Source: Agapetus fuscipes (lineage: Eukaryota > Arthropoda > Insecta > Trichoptera > Glossosomatidae). Taken from it: 64,000 bases of DNA. Where the stretch lies: positions 20,285,297 through 20,349,296 of the forward strand of contig OX637338.1 in the NCBI GenBank assembly GCA_951799405.1, read 5' to 3'. Positions within the stretch are counted from its first letter, which is position 1. Every line of letters starts with the position of its first letter. Both the position numbers and the translations under genes were made by a program. The notes below the pieces were generated by a model. The model did no database searches. It was not told the origin of the DNA and saw only the letters and a list, made by a program, of their open reading frames with translations. This document shows, piece by piece, positions 22,206 through 34,094 of the stretch.

Positions 22206-22645
22206 AGCTTATCCATCCAGCTTACAGCAACTGAGTCTACTTTGATAATTGACGCTTTTTCAAGCTCGAAAAGGGCACTTAAAAAAAAAATTAAATTAGG
22301 CATATTTATTTGGTGAGCGCTGTATTTGTGTGTATCACACCTCAAGAGCCCTCTGCGAGCTTGGTCGTCGCTGTAGAAAGCGCCGATTCTCAAGCAAGAC
22401 CCAGTTGTTGTAAGGCTGGATGAACCTTTTGATGACCGGTCTTTGGTAAAGGTTTATGAATTTTTCATCCCAGCGAAGAGCAAATTTGAAAATATAAATG
22501 GTATATTTTTTGTGCTCCGCCGGGATTCGAACCCACGACCTTCCAGTTACGAGTCCGAAGTGTTACCGCCTGAACTACGGACCGGTCTCACTTGATGTGA
22601 GTTCCACACAAAAACAGTATCCACCAAATAAATCATCTTATATTT
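22206..22645 (+). repeat. Older SINE-A copy split by a second SINE-A
   Basis: The sense body runs 22,206-22,280 (ATCCATCCAGCTTACAGCAACT to AAAAGGGCACTT) and resumes at 22,594-22,645 (GATGTGAGTTCCACACAAAAA to AAATCATCTTA). Joining the two restores the normal order of SINE-A blocks. Confidence 0.85.
22281..22588 (-). mobile_element. Full-length SINE-A inserted in another SINE-A
   Basis: Best SINE-A in the window. Read on the minus strand it begins GACCGGTCCGTAGTTCAG (A-box region), then GGACTCGTAACTGGAAGG, whose CTCGTAA loop would read CGU as in tRNA-Thr, then a perfect B box GGTTCGAATCC, and then the body. The 3' tail ends in A/T-rich sequence with a run of T on the sense strand. A 5-bp target duplication CACTT flanks it (22,276-22,280 and 22,589-22,593). 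tRNA-Thr ancestry is inferred from the loop only. Confidence 0.93.
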
Positions 22646-24027
22646 ATTTATTTATTTATGACTGAATCAACCTTCATACTACCTTCCAAAGGGTTTGGTT
22701 CTGATAAAAAAGACGAAGAATAAATTGTGATTACTCCAGAGTGACGTCACATGAGCCGCACCGACTCCTACCTCTGCGACATGGCATTACTTCTCTCTCC
22801 CCTCAGGCCCATGACCTGCCTCGTTACTGATGTTTATGTCCCCAGCTGCTCCTCGCATCCCACAACTGATGGGGAATTTAATGCACGGAGAACAATCCGA
22901 GTGAGCTCACTCTGCAGGACTGTGAGCAGGGTGGCAGCAGGGGGAGTGTGCTGCCCGCGGCGCTGAAGCAGTAAGGAGCCTGCTCAATGTTGTGTCGGCT
23001 GAGCTAATAAGCGAACACTTTATGAGCGAATGCAAGCCGCAGGTTTCAGCACAGGGCGACCACATATTTGCAACCTGTTTTTTTTTAAATATATATTATC
23101 GTAACTTTAATTTTATTTGGTAATCGATTGCTTTAAGATAATATCGAATTAAGCAAAACTCAGATTAGGTAATTCAATAAATAAATTTAAATCTTAAATA
23201 TTTGGTGGGGCTGTCCCTTCTCATCCACCTGCCGCAACGTGCGGACGTGTCCAACGCTGCTCCGAGTTTTTTTATTAAATTAAAATACTTAAAGGCAATA
23301 CTTTGCGATTAAAGTACTTTAATTTGCTCCGCGTGCTTAGTTTAATTTAGTAGTAGCGTGAGTCGTTAAACACTAGACAACGACATCGTCAACCGTATCG
23401 TTAACCGCTAGATTTGAAAATTTTCACATATTTATCCCTAATGGGATATGGTTGGCATATTAAGATTACTATCTTTTCACCTACTTAATTACACGAAATG
23501 CAATTTATACTTTTTAAGCTTCATCTGCAAACAGATGAAAAGTTCTTGGAAGGGTAACAATGTGAAATCCATGAAAACGGTTGTCCGGATGACAAGGTGA
23601 TCGTTTCAAAATACCCAAGAGCTACACAACTTTAAAGACAATATTGAGGAGTATGATTGGTCCCCCTGAGGTGGGTCGGCGGGCCTCCCTGCTCACAGGA
23701 GCCGCCTGCTTGTTATTCATGCGCTGCGGCGCGGCTGCCCAGTTACGCGGACAGAGGAGGGCAGCCACTTATACCTGGCCGTGGCCTGCTACCATAATAC
23801 ACAATGCACCATGTGCAGGTAACAAGGAAATATTGCATCCTCCAAACAAGCCGTGGCACAGTAAAGAGGGTCTCCATAGGTCACTCATCACTCATCACTC
23901 ATCCAAGTGCAATGTGTAGTAAGCTTTGGAGACAGAATGACAACGGTGTAGATATTAGCAAACTATGTTTACTGACCTGTCGAAAATTCAATCTTAACAA
24001 AAGACGCTATGGTTCGAAATAAACAAA
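22646..24027. other. Unassigned DNA
   Basis: No element recognised. GC-richer patches at 22,770-22,980 and 23,650-23,800 carry open frames with no known domain. Confidence 0.35.
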
Positions 24028-24520
24028 TAACGCAACTAAGCTACACATATAGTGTAACTTCTTGCCTGCGTTATCCCCGAAGGGGTCGCATGTGGCGAGT
24101 TGAACCTATTTATTTTTACATGTAAGGGGGCCGGCCTCACGCCAACCACTTCAGATGAAATGGGGGTTTCCCAGCTCCCGAGGAGGCTGGTTCTCATTTC
24201 TTGTGAAGGCTAAAAAAACCTTGAGATCGAACCCTTGCTCTCGGCATGGAATGCAAGCATTCTACCAATTGAGCTATCGACCTTTTTACGAGCTTGGTCG
24301 TCGTCGCTACAAAGCGCCAATTCTCAAGCAAGACCCAGTTGCTGTAAGGCTGGATGGACCTTTGGTGACCGGTCATTGGTAAAGGTTTATGAATTTTTCA
24401 ACCCAGCGAAGAGAAAATTTGAAAATATAAATGATATATTTTTTGTGCTCCGCCGGGATTCGAACCCACAACCTTCCATTCAGAGTCCGAAGTGTTACCA
24501 CTGAACTACGGAGCGGTCAT
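24028..24520 (-). mobile_element. Composite SINE (SINE-A head and body fused to SINE-B)
   Basis: On the minus strand the order is: SINE-A head (B box GGTTCGAATCC, near 24,460), then SINE-A body up to GACCAAGCTCGTAAAAAGG. A second tRNA-like head follows (ATAGCTCAATTGGTAGAATG as A-box region and GGGTTCGATCTC as B-box region, near 24,230-24,290). The SINE-B body comes last (GAACCAGCC, GAAGTGGTTGG, CGACCCCTTCGGGG), ending at GTGTAGCTTAGTTGCG. The SINE-A 3' end is missing at the junction. The same junction occurs at 43.77 kb, so it is a propagated composite and not a one-off insertion. Confidence 0.85.
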
Positions 24521-27500
24521 GTATGCACCAATGTATTCGCAATATGTTTTTGAACTCAAAAAAGCAAGTTTTCATTAGCTTTCACAAGAAAAGAGAACAT
24601 TCTTAATTGAAAATAAGGAAACCACCACATGCTGTTCTGCCATTTCAACAATAAAACAGAAACAAATAGCGGATTACATATCACGTAGATAACAAATAGG
24701 TAACATAATGATCTCGTGAAATTTGGGAAGTCCAAAAATAATGATTTTCAAAATTACATTTTTTGATGCTTGCAAATAACTCACAAAAAAATTGACTCCA
24801 CTGTTGAGATGTTATCGGTGGGTATCGGCGGGAGAGCATTATAAAATGCGTGTAATATGTTTAGCTACCCGGCTGGTCTGGCCGCGCGCATTCCTCCACG
24901 CTGTGAACTAATTCTGGCGCGCGTGACCGCGTTCCTTTTCCGACCCGAATTCGAAAAAAGAACGCGTCGACAATTTAAATTGAGCACCAACCTGGCGGGA
25001 CCAAAAACACGTCGGGCGTTCTCTTTTTGAAATGTGGCGCGACTTTATTGGGTCGTTTGGGATCGTTGTTGTGTTTTTTTTTTTTGTTTTGTTTCCCCGT
25101 GTTGGTAGCCATGTTTTGTTTGAGCGCGGTGTTGCCGCATGAATGAAAATGTCGCCGGGACATTTATGACGGGATCTGTAACGACGGGCAACATCGTTTT
25201 TATTGCTGGAACATTCATTGGGCTCGGACACGCCGCTAACAAACGACTACAAATAACAAACATCTGCTTGAACACGGATTTGTTTCAAAAAGGAGTTTTA
25301 ATGAATAATAAAACGATTGCTTCAATAAATTTAACGTGTTTCAGTAATCCGCTGTGTCCTAGCTATTTTTCACACGCGGTACATAATGTAGTAGATATAT
25401 TCCCGCGCGCGGTTTAGACAGGGCCCGGGCGTTGAAGTCACTCGCTGAAAGATAGCTAATGTACTGAAATTTTCGTACATATCAAATATATATCACACGT
25501 ATTTTCAGTGAAAATAAATAGGTTTCATACAACACAATCCTATCTTTCACGGTATAAAGCAGAAAGTAAGATAGAGTAGATACTTGGTCTAACGGTTATC
25601 ATCTAGCACTTCTGATGAAAAGGTACGCCTATCGAATCAAAATGTACATTCATATTTGAGTTCTGACTTTATTTCAGGACGCGTATTTATCACAAATGTT
25701 CACACAATCCGACTGGGTCTTGCTTGGGTTCACAAAATTCACATAAATTATCTTGATATTTTCTAGATACAAAAATCTTGATCAGAACCATTCCGACTAT
25801 AGTTAATGTTTTTTTTTCTCTGATCGTTTTATATGTATCCTACTGCCTGCTTGTCTCCCCCAGCGTGTCCACCTCCCTCCTCCCCCCCTCCCCCTGACCT
25901 TGCCCGCCCTTACAGGGAGGGCGCGCACACAGCTTGTCCATCACGTAGCCGTGACGCGGGAGCAGCGCTAACAAGAGGAACAAATTGTGTTTACGGCGGG
26001 CAGACGTCATACAATAACTTTACGTTCAAACCAATCACAATAACTTGCATTGTTTCCTTACGGTCCGTCAAAGCACGCTCCACGGATACTTTACATCGCT
26101 CTTCATTCATTCTTTTTATCACAATATTTATTACATCATTACCTATTATACGCACGTTTTTTTTAATGTGCAACTAATTTACATTTAAATTCACATCTTC
26201 AGGATCATTATTCTCGTCATTCTATATAATCATTTTTCGTCGAGTCTTTACGTAGAGTTTTTCGTGTCATCCTTCTCAAAATAACTAATTTTAAATAAGC
26301 CTCTGAGTGCTCTGGATTCATTCCAGAGCATTATCTGCATATTCTTAGATGGCAGATCATTGCATTGATAAAGATCATAAATAATTTTAAGAGATTTATG
26401 TATTGTTATCGCTCCTTGGTTTTCCGTGTTTCTGTGTAATATTTTGACACCCCGTTCACTCCCCGCACATGGCTTCCCCGGTGAGCCTGTTATGTATAGT
26501 GCGGTTGGGCGCGCTTTTCTCATATTTGTTCGCATTTCCATGCCGCCTATCCGCCGCTGATCTGCCACTGATCCTCCACGTAAATTTGTTCCTGCGCCGT
26601 CTTTGTCCGCGTAAGTTGTAGCGGTGTCAGGCCGCGCCTTTTGTTCCATCTGTTGCAGCAGCCGCGGGAGGCGCTGTCAGCGTATCTGCCATCTGCAAGC
26701 CAGGACATTTGCATGCCCTTCCTGCGGCCGCACACACCAGGAATAGGCGGGCTCAGCAACTCCCCATGCAGGAGTTATTGCAGCACTCGCCGCAGCCGTA
26801 CATGAGCTCATGAGCGTTTTCATGTAAATCTGTCATAAAACGAAACTTCATTAGGTACCTCTATTGTCATCAATAAGTTACGTCAACAGCAATTATGTAG
26901 TACACAATATTACCTTCAGTTTAAATTTTACAAATAACGAACTTTTGTAGCCGGCAACAATGTGATTAATATGAATTTATTATTAAAAAGAAGTGAAACT
27001 TACGAAAGGTTTTTCAGGTCTTGTGCATTAAGAATGACTTAAAACTGTAAAACCATGTGATTGAAGAAACTAATTTAAAACAAGTGATAATGTTTAATTT
27101 ATTTACTAAAATATAAACTGCGATTCCATAACAAAATATCTAAGAAATACAGCATAAAATATACTTTCAGCTACTATCTAAAAAATCAAGGACATACGAT
27201 CAGTTAATACTTTGAAGTTGACCATTGTATGTCAACGTATAGAGGAAGCATGTCTGCGCCTAGTTGTGGGCAGTCGTTAGTCAGGAGCCTGAAGTCAGTC
27301 AGTGTCAGTCACAAGTCAGGAGAGCCGTGTTACTGGCAGTGAACTTGGCAACAAGACGGTGAGGAGAAGAGATAGACGCTGATGGAAGAAGATTGAGGAT
27401 TTATAGAGAACTTAGAGAAATGGATGACAACGACGTTGCTTAGAACATATTTTCTTCATCTTTCTCTTCTGATACATCTTAATAATTTTTTAAACACTTT

Positions 27501-28097
27501 TTTTATATTCAAACATGTGCCATGGATCAGAATGCTTTACATGACACATATAATCATATTTTGGCTCGCTTAGCCTAATATTAACCACTAGATATGGGAG
27601 CAATTACAAAACATTTATTTTACCTTACAATATTCCTAATCAGGTAAAATGAGTAATATCAAATATAGTGACATATTTACGCAAACAAAAACTGCACACC
27701 ACGCATGCGTGCAAATAAGCAAGATTGCAACTAATTATTGCAAAACACATAATTTTATCTGAGATGCGATTTTCCGATGACCTTCCGTTAGTTTTGATGA
27801 CCTCCTGTTACTGACCCTTCCAACGCAAAACAGAGTTGCAAAATATGTGCAATCGATGCGATAAGCAAAAGCGATGTTCAGCACTTTTCCCTTCTGTAAA
27901 CAATTGCACTGTGGTTGCAATTCATGATAAATTTTGTTTTAGGAAAAAAAAAAAAAAAAAAAAGGCAATGAGGAGACGAGCACAACTTCAATATAGAGAA
28001 AATAGGAAGATGGAGGAGGCAGAGAAGTTAATTTTGGACAGACCATGATGAGAGCATGGACCCAAAAAATATACATGCATGATATATATTAAAAATA
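24521..28097. other. Long unassigned stretch
   Basis: No transposon end, LINE fragment or gene is recognisable over about 3.6 kb, the longest such stretch. CpG-rich patches lie at 24,860-25,230, 25,840-25,990 and 26,450-26,780, the last with a NotI-like GCGGCCGC at about 26,723. Open frames there (up to 133 codons) overlap on both strands and show no domain. A 20-A run sits at 27,944-27,963. The patches could be host promoter or enhancer DNA. Confidence 0.35.
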
Positions 28098-28352
28098 TTC
28101 CTTGACTTATAGGTTGGTATGAGGTTGACCACCCATACTGTAAAAAATGGTTCACTTTGCCAATGTCACCCCTGTTTCAGGGAATGTCGGCAAGAGTTGC
28201 AGGGCTTATGTTCATTTGAGGTTTGGATTTTATTTGTAAGTACACAATCAGCATTTGTAAGCGCGAACTACACGTGTTTGTTTGTACATCTGAGAGCTTT
28301 GAATGAATATATCCTTGCAACTTAGATTATAGATAGACTATAGATTATAGAT
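28098..28352 (+). repeat. TTAGA-tail repeat, TTATAGA subtype
   Basis: Sense copy from TTCCTTGACTTATAGGTTGG to CTTGCAACTTAGATTATAGA followed by degenerate TATAGA repeats. Same subtype as 9.56, 33.0 and 38.2 kb (GTAAGTACACA and CATTTGTAAGCG blocks). It starts exactly at the common 5' boundary. Confidence 0.9.
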
Positions 28353-29164
28353 GAGATTCCAAAGAGTCTTGGACTATAAAAAAGATGTGAACAAAGTCGG
28401 TCGTCTTTATCGCAACATTAAGGATTATGTCTTGTCTAAGCAGACCGCAAAATACACAGAGAGAAAAATAATAAAGAAGAAGGTAAAGTAGAAAATCAAC
28501 GATGATAAAAGGAATGCACTTACAAATTTCAAGAGCTCTTCTATTCTTCAAGACTTGCGCTAATTTCATTGATGGAATAACAAACACAGGCCACTCAACA
28601 AATCACTTGATGAACAATGTAAAATATCTGATACTTTTGACTGTTTGGTCTAAATATTTGAAAATACGATTGAAATATTTGTTAGTAGATGGTCGAGTAG
28701 ATACGCCAGTAGATGATCTCTGATAGAGTAGCGCGATACACTGAGGGACAGTGCCACTAGACGTGTGACTGGTTGCATACAAACAGGGCCGAACTCGATA
28801 ATCAAATCAAAATTATACAAATGCTTAAATCCGTTTCCGCTTCAGATTTTAGATAGGAGAAAGAGTTGAACCGCTAAAAGGTTTATTCTACGTTAAGCAA
28901 ATGGTAAGGACAAAATATTGGCAGATGACCTGGTGAAAAAAATCAACTACTTGCAGTAGCTGGTCCTCGGACGATGCTATTTTTACCCCACAAAATTTAG
29001 AAGAATTTTACAGGGCAAAAGTTGTAAAAGGGTGACATTGAAAACTCGCCTCTGTTCACTGATTAAAGACTATGGAATTCTATTTTTTCCAAAAGGGTAA
29101 ATAGTTATTTATTTTATCGATTGAAGCAAAGCAATAGACGTTCAACTCTTCAAATGGAGAAACA
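28353..29164. other. Unassigned DNA
   Basis: Nothing recognised. Confidence 0.4.
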
Positions 29165-29390
29165 ACACAACTATAGCCAGCATATTATCTTGGATGTGCA
29201 CGATAAATACACAAGCAAACACATACAAGTTCGCTATTACTCGTGCTACATGTGTACTTACAAAATAAGACCAAAACCTCAAATGATGCCAAACTCATGC
29301 CTACTCAGAGTCGATGTTGGCAAAAGTGAAGTAATTTTTACAGTATGGGTGATCAGCGTCATACTAACCTACTGGTCAAGAAATAATACG
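29165..29390 (-). repeat. TTAGA-tail repeat, old copy
   Basis: Antisense. ACAAGTTCGCTATTAC, CCAAAACCTCAAATGATG and TACAGTATGGGTGATCAGCG remain in the right order, with many substitutions. Confidence 0.7.
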
Positions 29391-29845
29391 ATACGAGTTT
29401 ATTTTTTTTAATTATGATAGTTTTTAATGTGAGAAGTCTAATCCTGCCTTGATATCCGATATCAGGCGCTATGAGAGAGACCCACAATGTCGCAAGTGAT
29501 GGAGTCACCTATACACTATGCATGTAGCGAACACAAGTATCGCCATATTACCGATGTCATTAGTCAACGACGTTTATTCAAATGAATTACAACACAGCGC
29601 TCCCGATATCAATAACCATTACACAGATTACCAGCCGAGATGTTATCACCAACTGAATTACGTAAATTGAAAATAAATTGAGAAACCTACGTGAAGTAAA
29701 TACGTACAAGTATGGAAACTTATCTAGGCGTTACATGGTGCTATAGATTATATAATGTTTCATCGGCAGAAAACAAATTTAGATAGAAAAATTCAACTAA
29801 GTTACATAAAAAAAAAACGTATTATTTGCTACCGTAATGGGCAAG

Positions 29846-29905
29846 TCAGCGTTAGGATTCGAACCTGCAATCACTTGACAAAACGTCCGCTTGGTTCATA
29901 AAGTT
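29846..29905 (-). repeat. tRNA-like remnant
   Basis: The minus strand has a perfect B box (GGTTCGAATCC) and a CGCTGAC acceptor-like 3' side, but no matching A box or 5' stem can be assigned. Probably a decayed tRNA-derived SINE head, not a gene. Confidence 0.35.
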
Positions 29906-30737
29906 GATTAATATTTGCATATATTTTTATTATTTCATTCATTGATTTGTTGCCCATGAAGTTTTTATTCAGAAGTTGGGTAAATTAGAAAGAAGTTCTG
30001 CGCCCGCTGCAGTCTCAATGCAGTCATTACTTGTGTGTTATCAAACGCCCCCCTCCCGCTCCTGCGACTCCCAACGCCCCTACACCCTCTCATAACCACC
30101 CCCGTAACACCCCCCTAAAGCTCCTCTTTCTGATTTCACAAATAATACAACCCACTCATTGTACAGAGCTTAATATCTAGAGGCATTTTAAAAGTAAAAA
30201 TACTGAAAATAATATGAATGCACAAACTTATAGTGGAAAGGGTGAAGGTTAAAGCACCCTTAAACAATTTAAGGTTTGTTTATTTTTTGATAAAATCCTA
30301 CTGTGAGGATTAATTTTTGATTAAATAAAATGAGTATAAATACATATAACAGAATAACCCTTAAAATACAATCTGAATGAATATCCACTTTTATTTATTA
30401 AGTAAACCCCCCTTAAGAAAAATAACTATGTTCAACACCTAAAAGGAAACAAAATAGTTAGGTTTAAGTTAGAATTACGGTCGTTTGACATTTTGACAAT
30501 TATATTAATTTTCGGATATTTAATAAAAGGTAGTCAGTGATTTGTGACAAAGTGTTTTTCAAATTCAGTTCAACCTCAGTCGCCGGACAGATAGGATGTT
30601 CTCCTGAAGACGTCGGCTACGTCGCTGACGAAACGTAGAGAATAATGTAAGTTCTCACCGAACGGTTCGTTAAATTTCCGAAAATTAATATAATTGTCAG
30701 GAAACAAAATGTTTATTTTATTGTGTAAATGACTACA
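29906..30737. other. Unassigned DNA
   Basis: A C-rich tract at 30,048-30,125 is the only compositional feature. No gene. Confidence 0.4.
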
Positions 30738-30739
30738 TA

Positions 30740-31519
30740 TACAGGGTGACTGGTAATTCGACCTATTCCTTGAAAGGGGTTATACTACGGTCTATTTGCA
30801 ACATTTTTGACTCAGTTAACTAGGGGTCGAAAATCACTCATTCTCGAGTTATTTCAATTTTTAGGTTTTTTTGAAAATTGACCATTTTTCGAACTAAAAC
30901 TCATGATTGTGAAAAAACTTCGTAATTTTTTGCAACAAATAAGTGTTTTTCTTATAGCTGATAAATGAGCAACTACTGAAAACTAAAATCCATGGGAAAA
31001 AATCCCAAACCCTCCAAAATAAAAGGTTTTCAACCCCAATTTTTTTTTTTGTTTTTTTATTTTTTTTTCAATCCAAAGAGGATAACTCAAAAAAATGATA
31101 ACACACTTGGCGTACAAACTACAGGAATAACTTCCTCAACTCATAAGCTTTCAAAAATAGTGCAAGTGTTGGAACTTTTACGACAAATTTGCAAAAAAAA
31201 CCTTTTTTAAACACGCAAAAGGGGAAATATGAATTTTAATCAAAAAAAATATTGGTCTGGAGAAAATAAGTAAACTCTTGTAATAACTGTTAAATAAGCT
31301 AAATTATGCTAAAATAAGTTGAAAACGAATAAAAATAATAAAATAAGAAAATTTTAAAGTGTACTTACATGGAAAAATCACAAATTTTGCTCAAATTGCT
31401 TTCCCGCGTTACGAATGCAAGCACGAAGCCTGCAACGGACTTCACTCAAAGTTACTCGCGATGAAAGCCCATCTTTTTTCTGTTGGGCAGCTGCTACAAT
31501 CCTCTCTCTAAACTCTTCT
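30740..31519 (+). repeat. Left inverted arm of the mariner-type element
   Basis: Reverse-complement of the right arm with scattered mismatches and small indels (T-run lengths near 31,040 differ). It includes an inverted copy of the last ~47 codons and stop of the transposase (31,380-31,519), so coding sequence lies inside the terminal repeat. Confidence 0.9.
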
Positions 31520-31544
31520 CAACCCTGAGTATCTAAAAAAAAAA

Positions 31545-32138
31545 ATGTGGACCGATGAATCTAACTTCGAACGTGACGAAATTACAAATTTTCACAATCT
31601 GCATTTTTAGGACTAAAGGTCAAAATCCAAGAAAATCCAAAGAAGGTGTTTACCAGCACAGATTTTCACTAAATGTGTGAATGGGGATCGTACACAATAA
31701 TTTAATTGGACCATTCTTTCTGCCAGCACGCCTATGATTTTTTTCTAAGAGCTATCTTCCCTGTTAGAGGATGTGCCGCTTACCACAAGAATGGGTATAA
31801 TTTACCAACACGATGGATGTCAAGCCCACTATTACCAGGGCGTGCGACAGTGGATGGATGACAACCATCCACTGAGATGGATTTGTCGCGGTGGCCCGAT
31901 TCCTTGGCCGGCAAGAAGTCCTGATTTAACACCATGTGACTTTTTTATTCGGGGTCATATGAAGGCATTAGTCTATCGCACACCGATTTCATCTCAAGAA
32001 GAGTTGAGAGAGAGGATTGTAGCAGCTGCCCAACAGATAAAAGATGGGCTTTCAACGCAAGTAACTTTGAGTGAAGTCCGTTGCAGGCTTCGTGCTTGCA
32101 TTCGTAACGCGGGAAAGCAATTTGAGCAAAATTTGTGA
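31545..32138 (+). pseudogene. Mariner-superfamily transposase remnant
   Basis: DDE transposase fragment. WTDESNF at 31,548 holds the first catalytic Asp. Stops and frameshifts follow between 31,605 and 31,770. The frame then stays open from 31,773 with YQHDGCQAHY (second Asp), WPARSPDLTPCDFF (third Asp) and a C-terminal helix, ending at 32,138. By my count 41 residues separate the second and third Asp, which fits the DD41D group rather than DD34D mariners. The N-terminal DNA-binding half is absent, its place taken by the inverted left arm. Not functional. Confidence 0.88.
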
Positions 32139-32775
32139 TTTTTTCATGTAAGTACACTTTGAAATTTTCTTATTTTATTATTTTAACTTATTTTTAACTT
32201 ATTTGAGCTTATTTTAGCTAATTTAACATCAATCATAAGAGTTTACTTATTTCCTCCAGACCAATATTTTTTTTGATTAAAATTCATATTTCCCCTTTTG
32301 CGTGTTTAAAAAAGTTTTTTTTTGCAAATTTGTCGTAAAAGTTCCAACACTTGCACTATTTTTGAAAGCTTATGAGTTGAGGAAGTTATTCCTGTAGTTT
32401 GTACGCCAAGTGTGTTATCATTTTTTTGAGTTATCCTCTTTGGATTGAAAAAAAAAAAAAAAACAAAAAAAAAAATTGGGGTTGAAAACCTTTTATTTTG
32501 GAGGTTTTGGGGTTTTTTCCCATGAATTTTAGTTTTCAGTAGTTGCTCATTTATCAGCTATAAGAAAAACACTTATTTGTTGCAAAAAATTAATAATTTT
32601 CTTCACAATCATGAGTTTTAGTTCGAAAAATGGTCAATTTTCAAAAAAACCTAAAAATTGAAATAACTCGAAGATGAGTGATTTTCGACCCCTAGTTAAC
32701 AGGGTCAAAAATGTTGCAAATAGACCCTAGTATAACCCCTTTCAAGGAATAGGTCGAATTACCAGTCACCCTGTA
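31997..32775 (+). repeat. Right inverted arm of the mariner-type element
   Basis: Contains the transposase 3' end in its native orientation, then an AT-rich non-coding part and the terminal CACCCTGTA. This is probably the original end from which the left arm was copied. Confidence 0.9.
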
Positions 32776-32979
32776 TAGATTTAAATTGTTGTTATTACAG
32801 CATGGTTGGCGTCCCCTGCCCCGCCTCCCACCGCCTCACATCCCGATGCAATAAATTATCAGCAAATAACTCGCTGGTTGTTTATCTCTGCATCTCAACA
32901 AATGTGCAACTCCAGCCCAGATAGCAGGGACGCTGCAGGGCTGCCACTCGCATAATATGTGTAAAACAAAGAGTTACTA

Positions 32980-33236
32980 ATCTAAAAAAATCTAAATCTA
33001 AGTTGCAAGGATATATTCATTTAAAGCTCTCAAATGCATGCACACAAACCAACACGTGTAGTTCGCGCTTAAAAATGCTAAATGTGTACTTACAAATAAA
33101 ATCCAAACCTCACATGAACATAAGCCCTACAACTTTTGCCGACCTTCCATGACACAGGGGTGACATTAGCATAGAAAACCATTTTTTTACAGTATGGGCT
33201 GCTGTCAGCCTCATACCAACCTATAAGTCAAGGAAT
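32980..33236 (-). repeat. TTAGA-tail repeat, TTATAGA subtype
   Basis: Antisense, from AATCTAAATCTAAGTTGCAAG to CCTATAAGTCAAGGAATC. It ends at the common 5' boundary. Confidence 0.9.
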
Positions 33237-33630
33237 CATGCGCAAAATAAGGCATAGCGTGAACTGATGAGAAACTATGGAAAGCAAAGAATGTGAAATG
33301 AAAAATACTATTTTGGCAAATATCATGAAGGTCTGAGCTTATTGAACTGAAAAGAGCTAAACCAGAAAATTAATCATTTTTCCGTTGTTTTCAACGAACT
33401 TCCGAGCTCTCAATGCGTCGGAAATTTTAATAAACCCGAAACAAATTGGCATATTTGCAATTAGTTAAGTTTTTTTCTGATTAAAAATGATGCAAAAGAT
33501 GTGACTAGGATAACCAAACCCATAAGCAAGAATTTTCAGCAAAAAAAAACAAACAAAACATTAAGGTAAATACCTACGTATGTTGAAGGAATATCATAAA
33601 TGAGTAAAGGACACATTAATCATCCTGAAT
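33237..33630. other. Unassigned DNA
   Basis: AT-rich, nothing recognised. Confidence 0.4.
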
Positions 33631-33888
33631 ATTTCCTTGACTTATAGGTTGGTATGAGGCTGACCACCCATACTGTACAAAATGGTTTACTTTGCCAATG
33701 TCACCCCTGTTTCAGGGAAGGTCGGCAAGAGTTGCAGGGTTTATGTTCATTTAAGTTTGGGTTTTTATATTGTAGGTCCACATGCGGCATGTGTTAGCGC
33801 GAACTTATACATGTCTGCTTGTGGAAACGCTTTTAATATTAATCTTAAATGTGATATATATATTTGCAGCTTAGATTTAGATTTAATA
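33631..33888 (+). repeat. TTAGA-tail repeat, full-length
   Basis: Sense copy from TTCCTTGACTTATAGGTTGG to CAGCTTAGATTTAGATTTA. Well preserved, and starting at the common 5' boundary. Confidence 0.92.
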
Positions 33889-34094
33889 ATTTTTGTGGAT
33901 TTCGATTTCAGTATGTGGCATCCCTGTTTTGCTGCAGAAAGAAGCTGTGGCTGGGAATGTTATTATTTGCGCTGGTCACACCCCCAACCAGTGCTAGGAA
34001 CTCTGCGATACAAAGTTTCCCGCTAAAAACTAACATTCAGCATTCTAACATCCATGTGAATGCTTATTTGTAATTTCTATGTAAATAAAACCAT

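Larger units (their letters stand above)
30740..32775 (+). mobile_element. Tc1/mariner-type element with very long inverted arms
   Basis: A complete 2,036-bp insertion bounded by TACAGGGTGACTGG and its exact inverse CCAGTCACCCTGTA, with the expected TA duplication on each side (30,738-30,739 and 32,776-32,777). The arms are about 780 bp each (30,740-31,519 and 31,997-32,775). The central 477 bp hold the only non-inverted part, with the transposase remnant. Normal mariners are 1.2-1.4 kb with short terminal repeats, so the length and arm size are unusual. The arms are not identical, so the structure is not brand new. Confidence 0.92.

Noticed and set aside
24455..24520. tRNA genes at SINE heads (also 22.5, 44.75 and 45.25 kb)
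   Set aside because: A and B boxes are present, but acceptor stems do not pair and each is followed by a SINE body.
27300..27480. Possible first exon with GTGAGG donor-like site
   Set aside because: No promoter motif or downstream exon can be supported.
29846..29905. Possible tRNA gene
   Set aside because: Only the B box and one acceptor side are present; no cloverleaf could be drawn.
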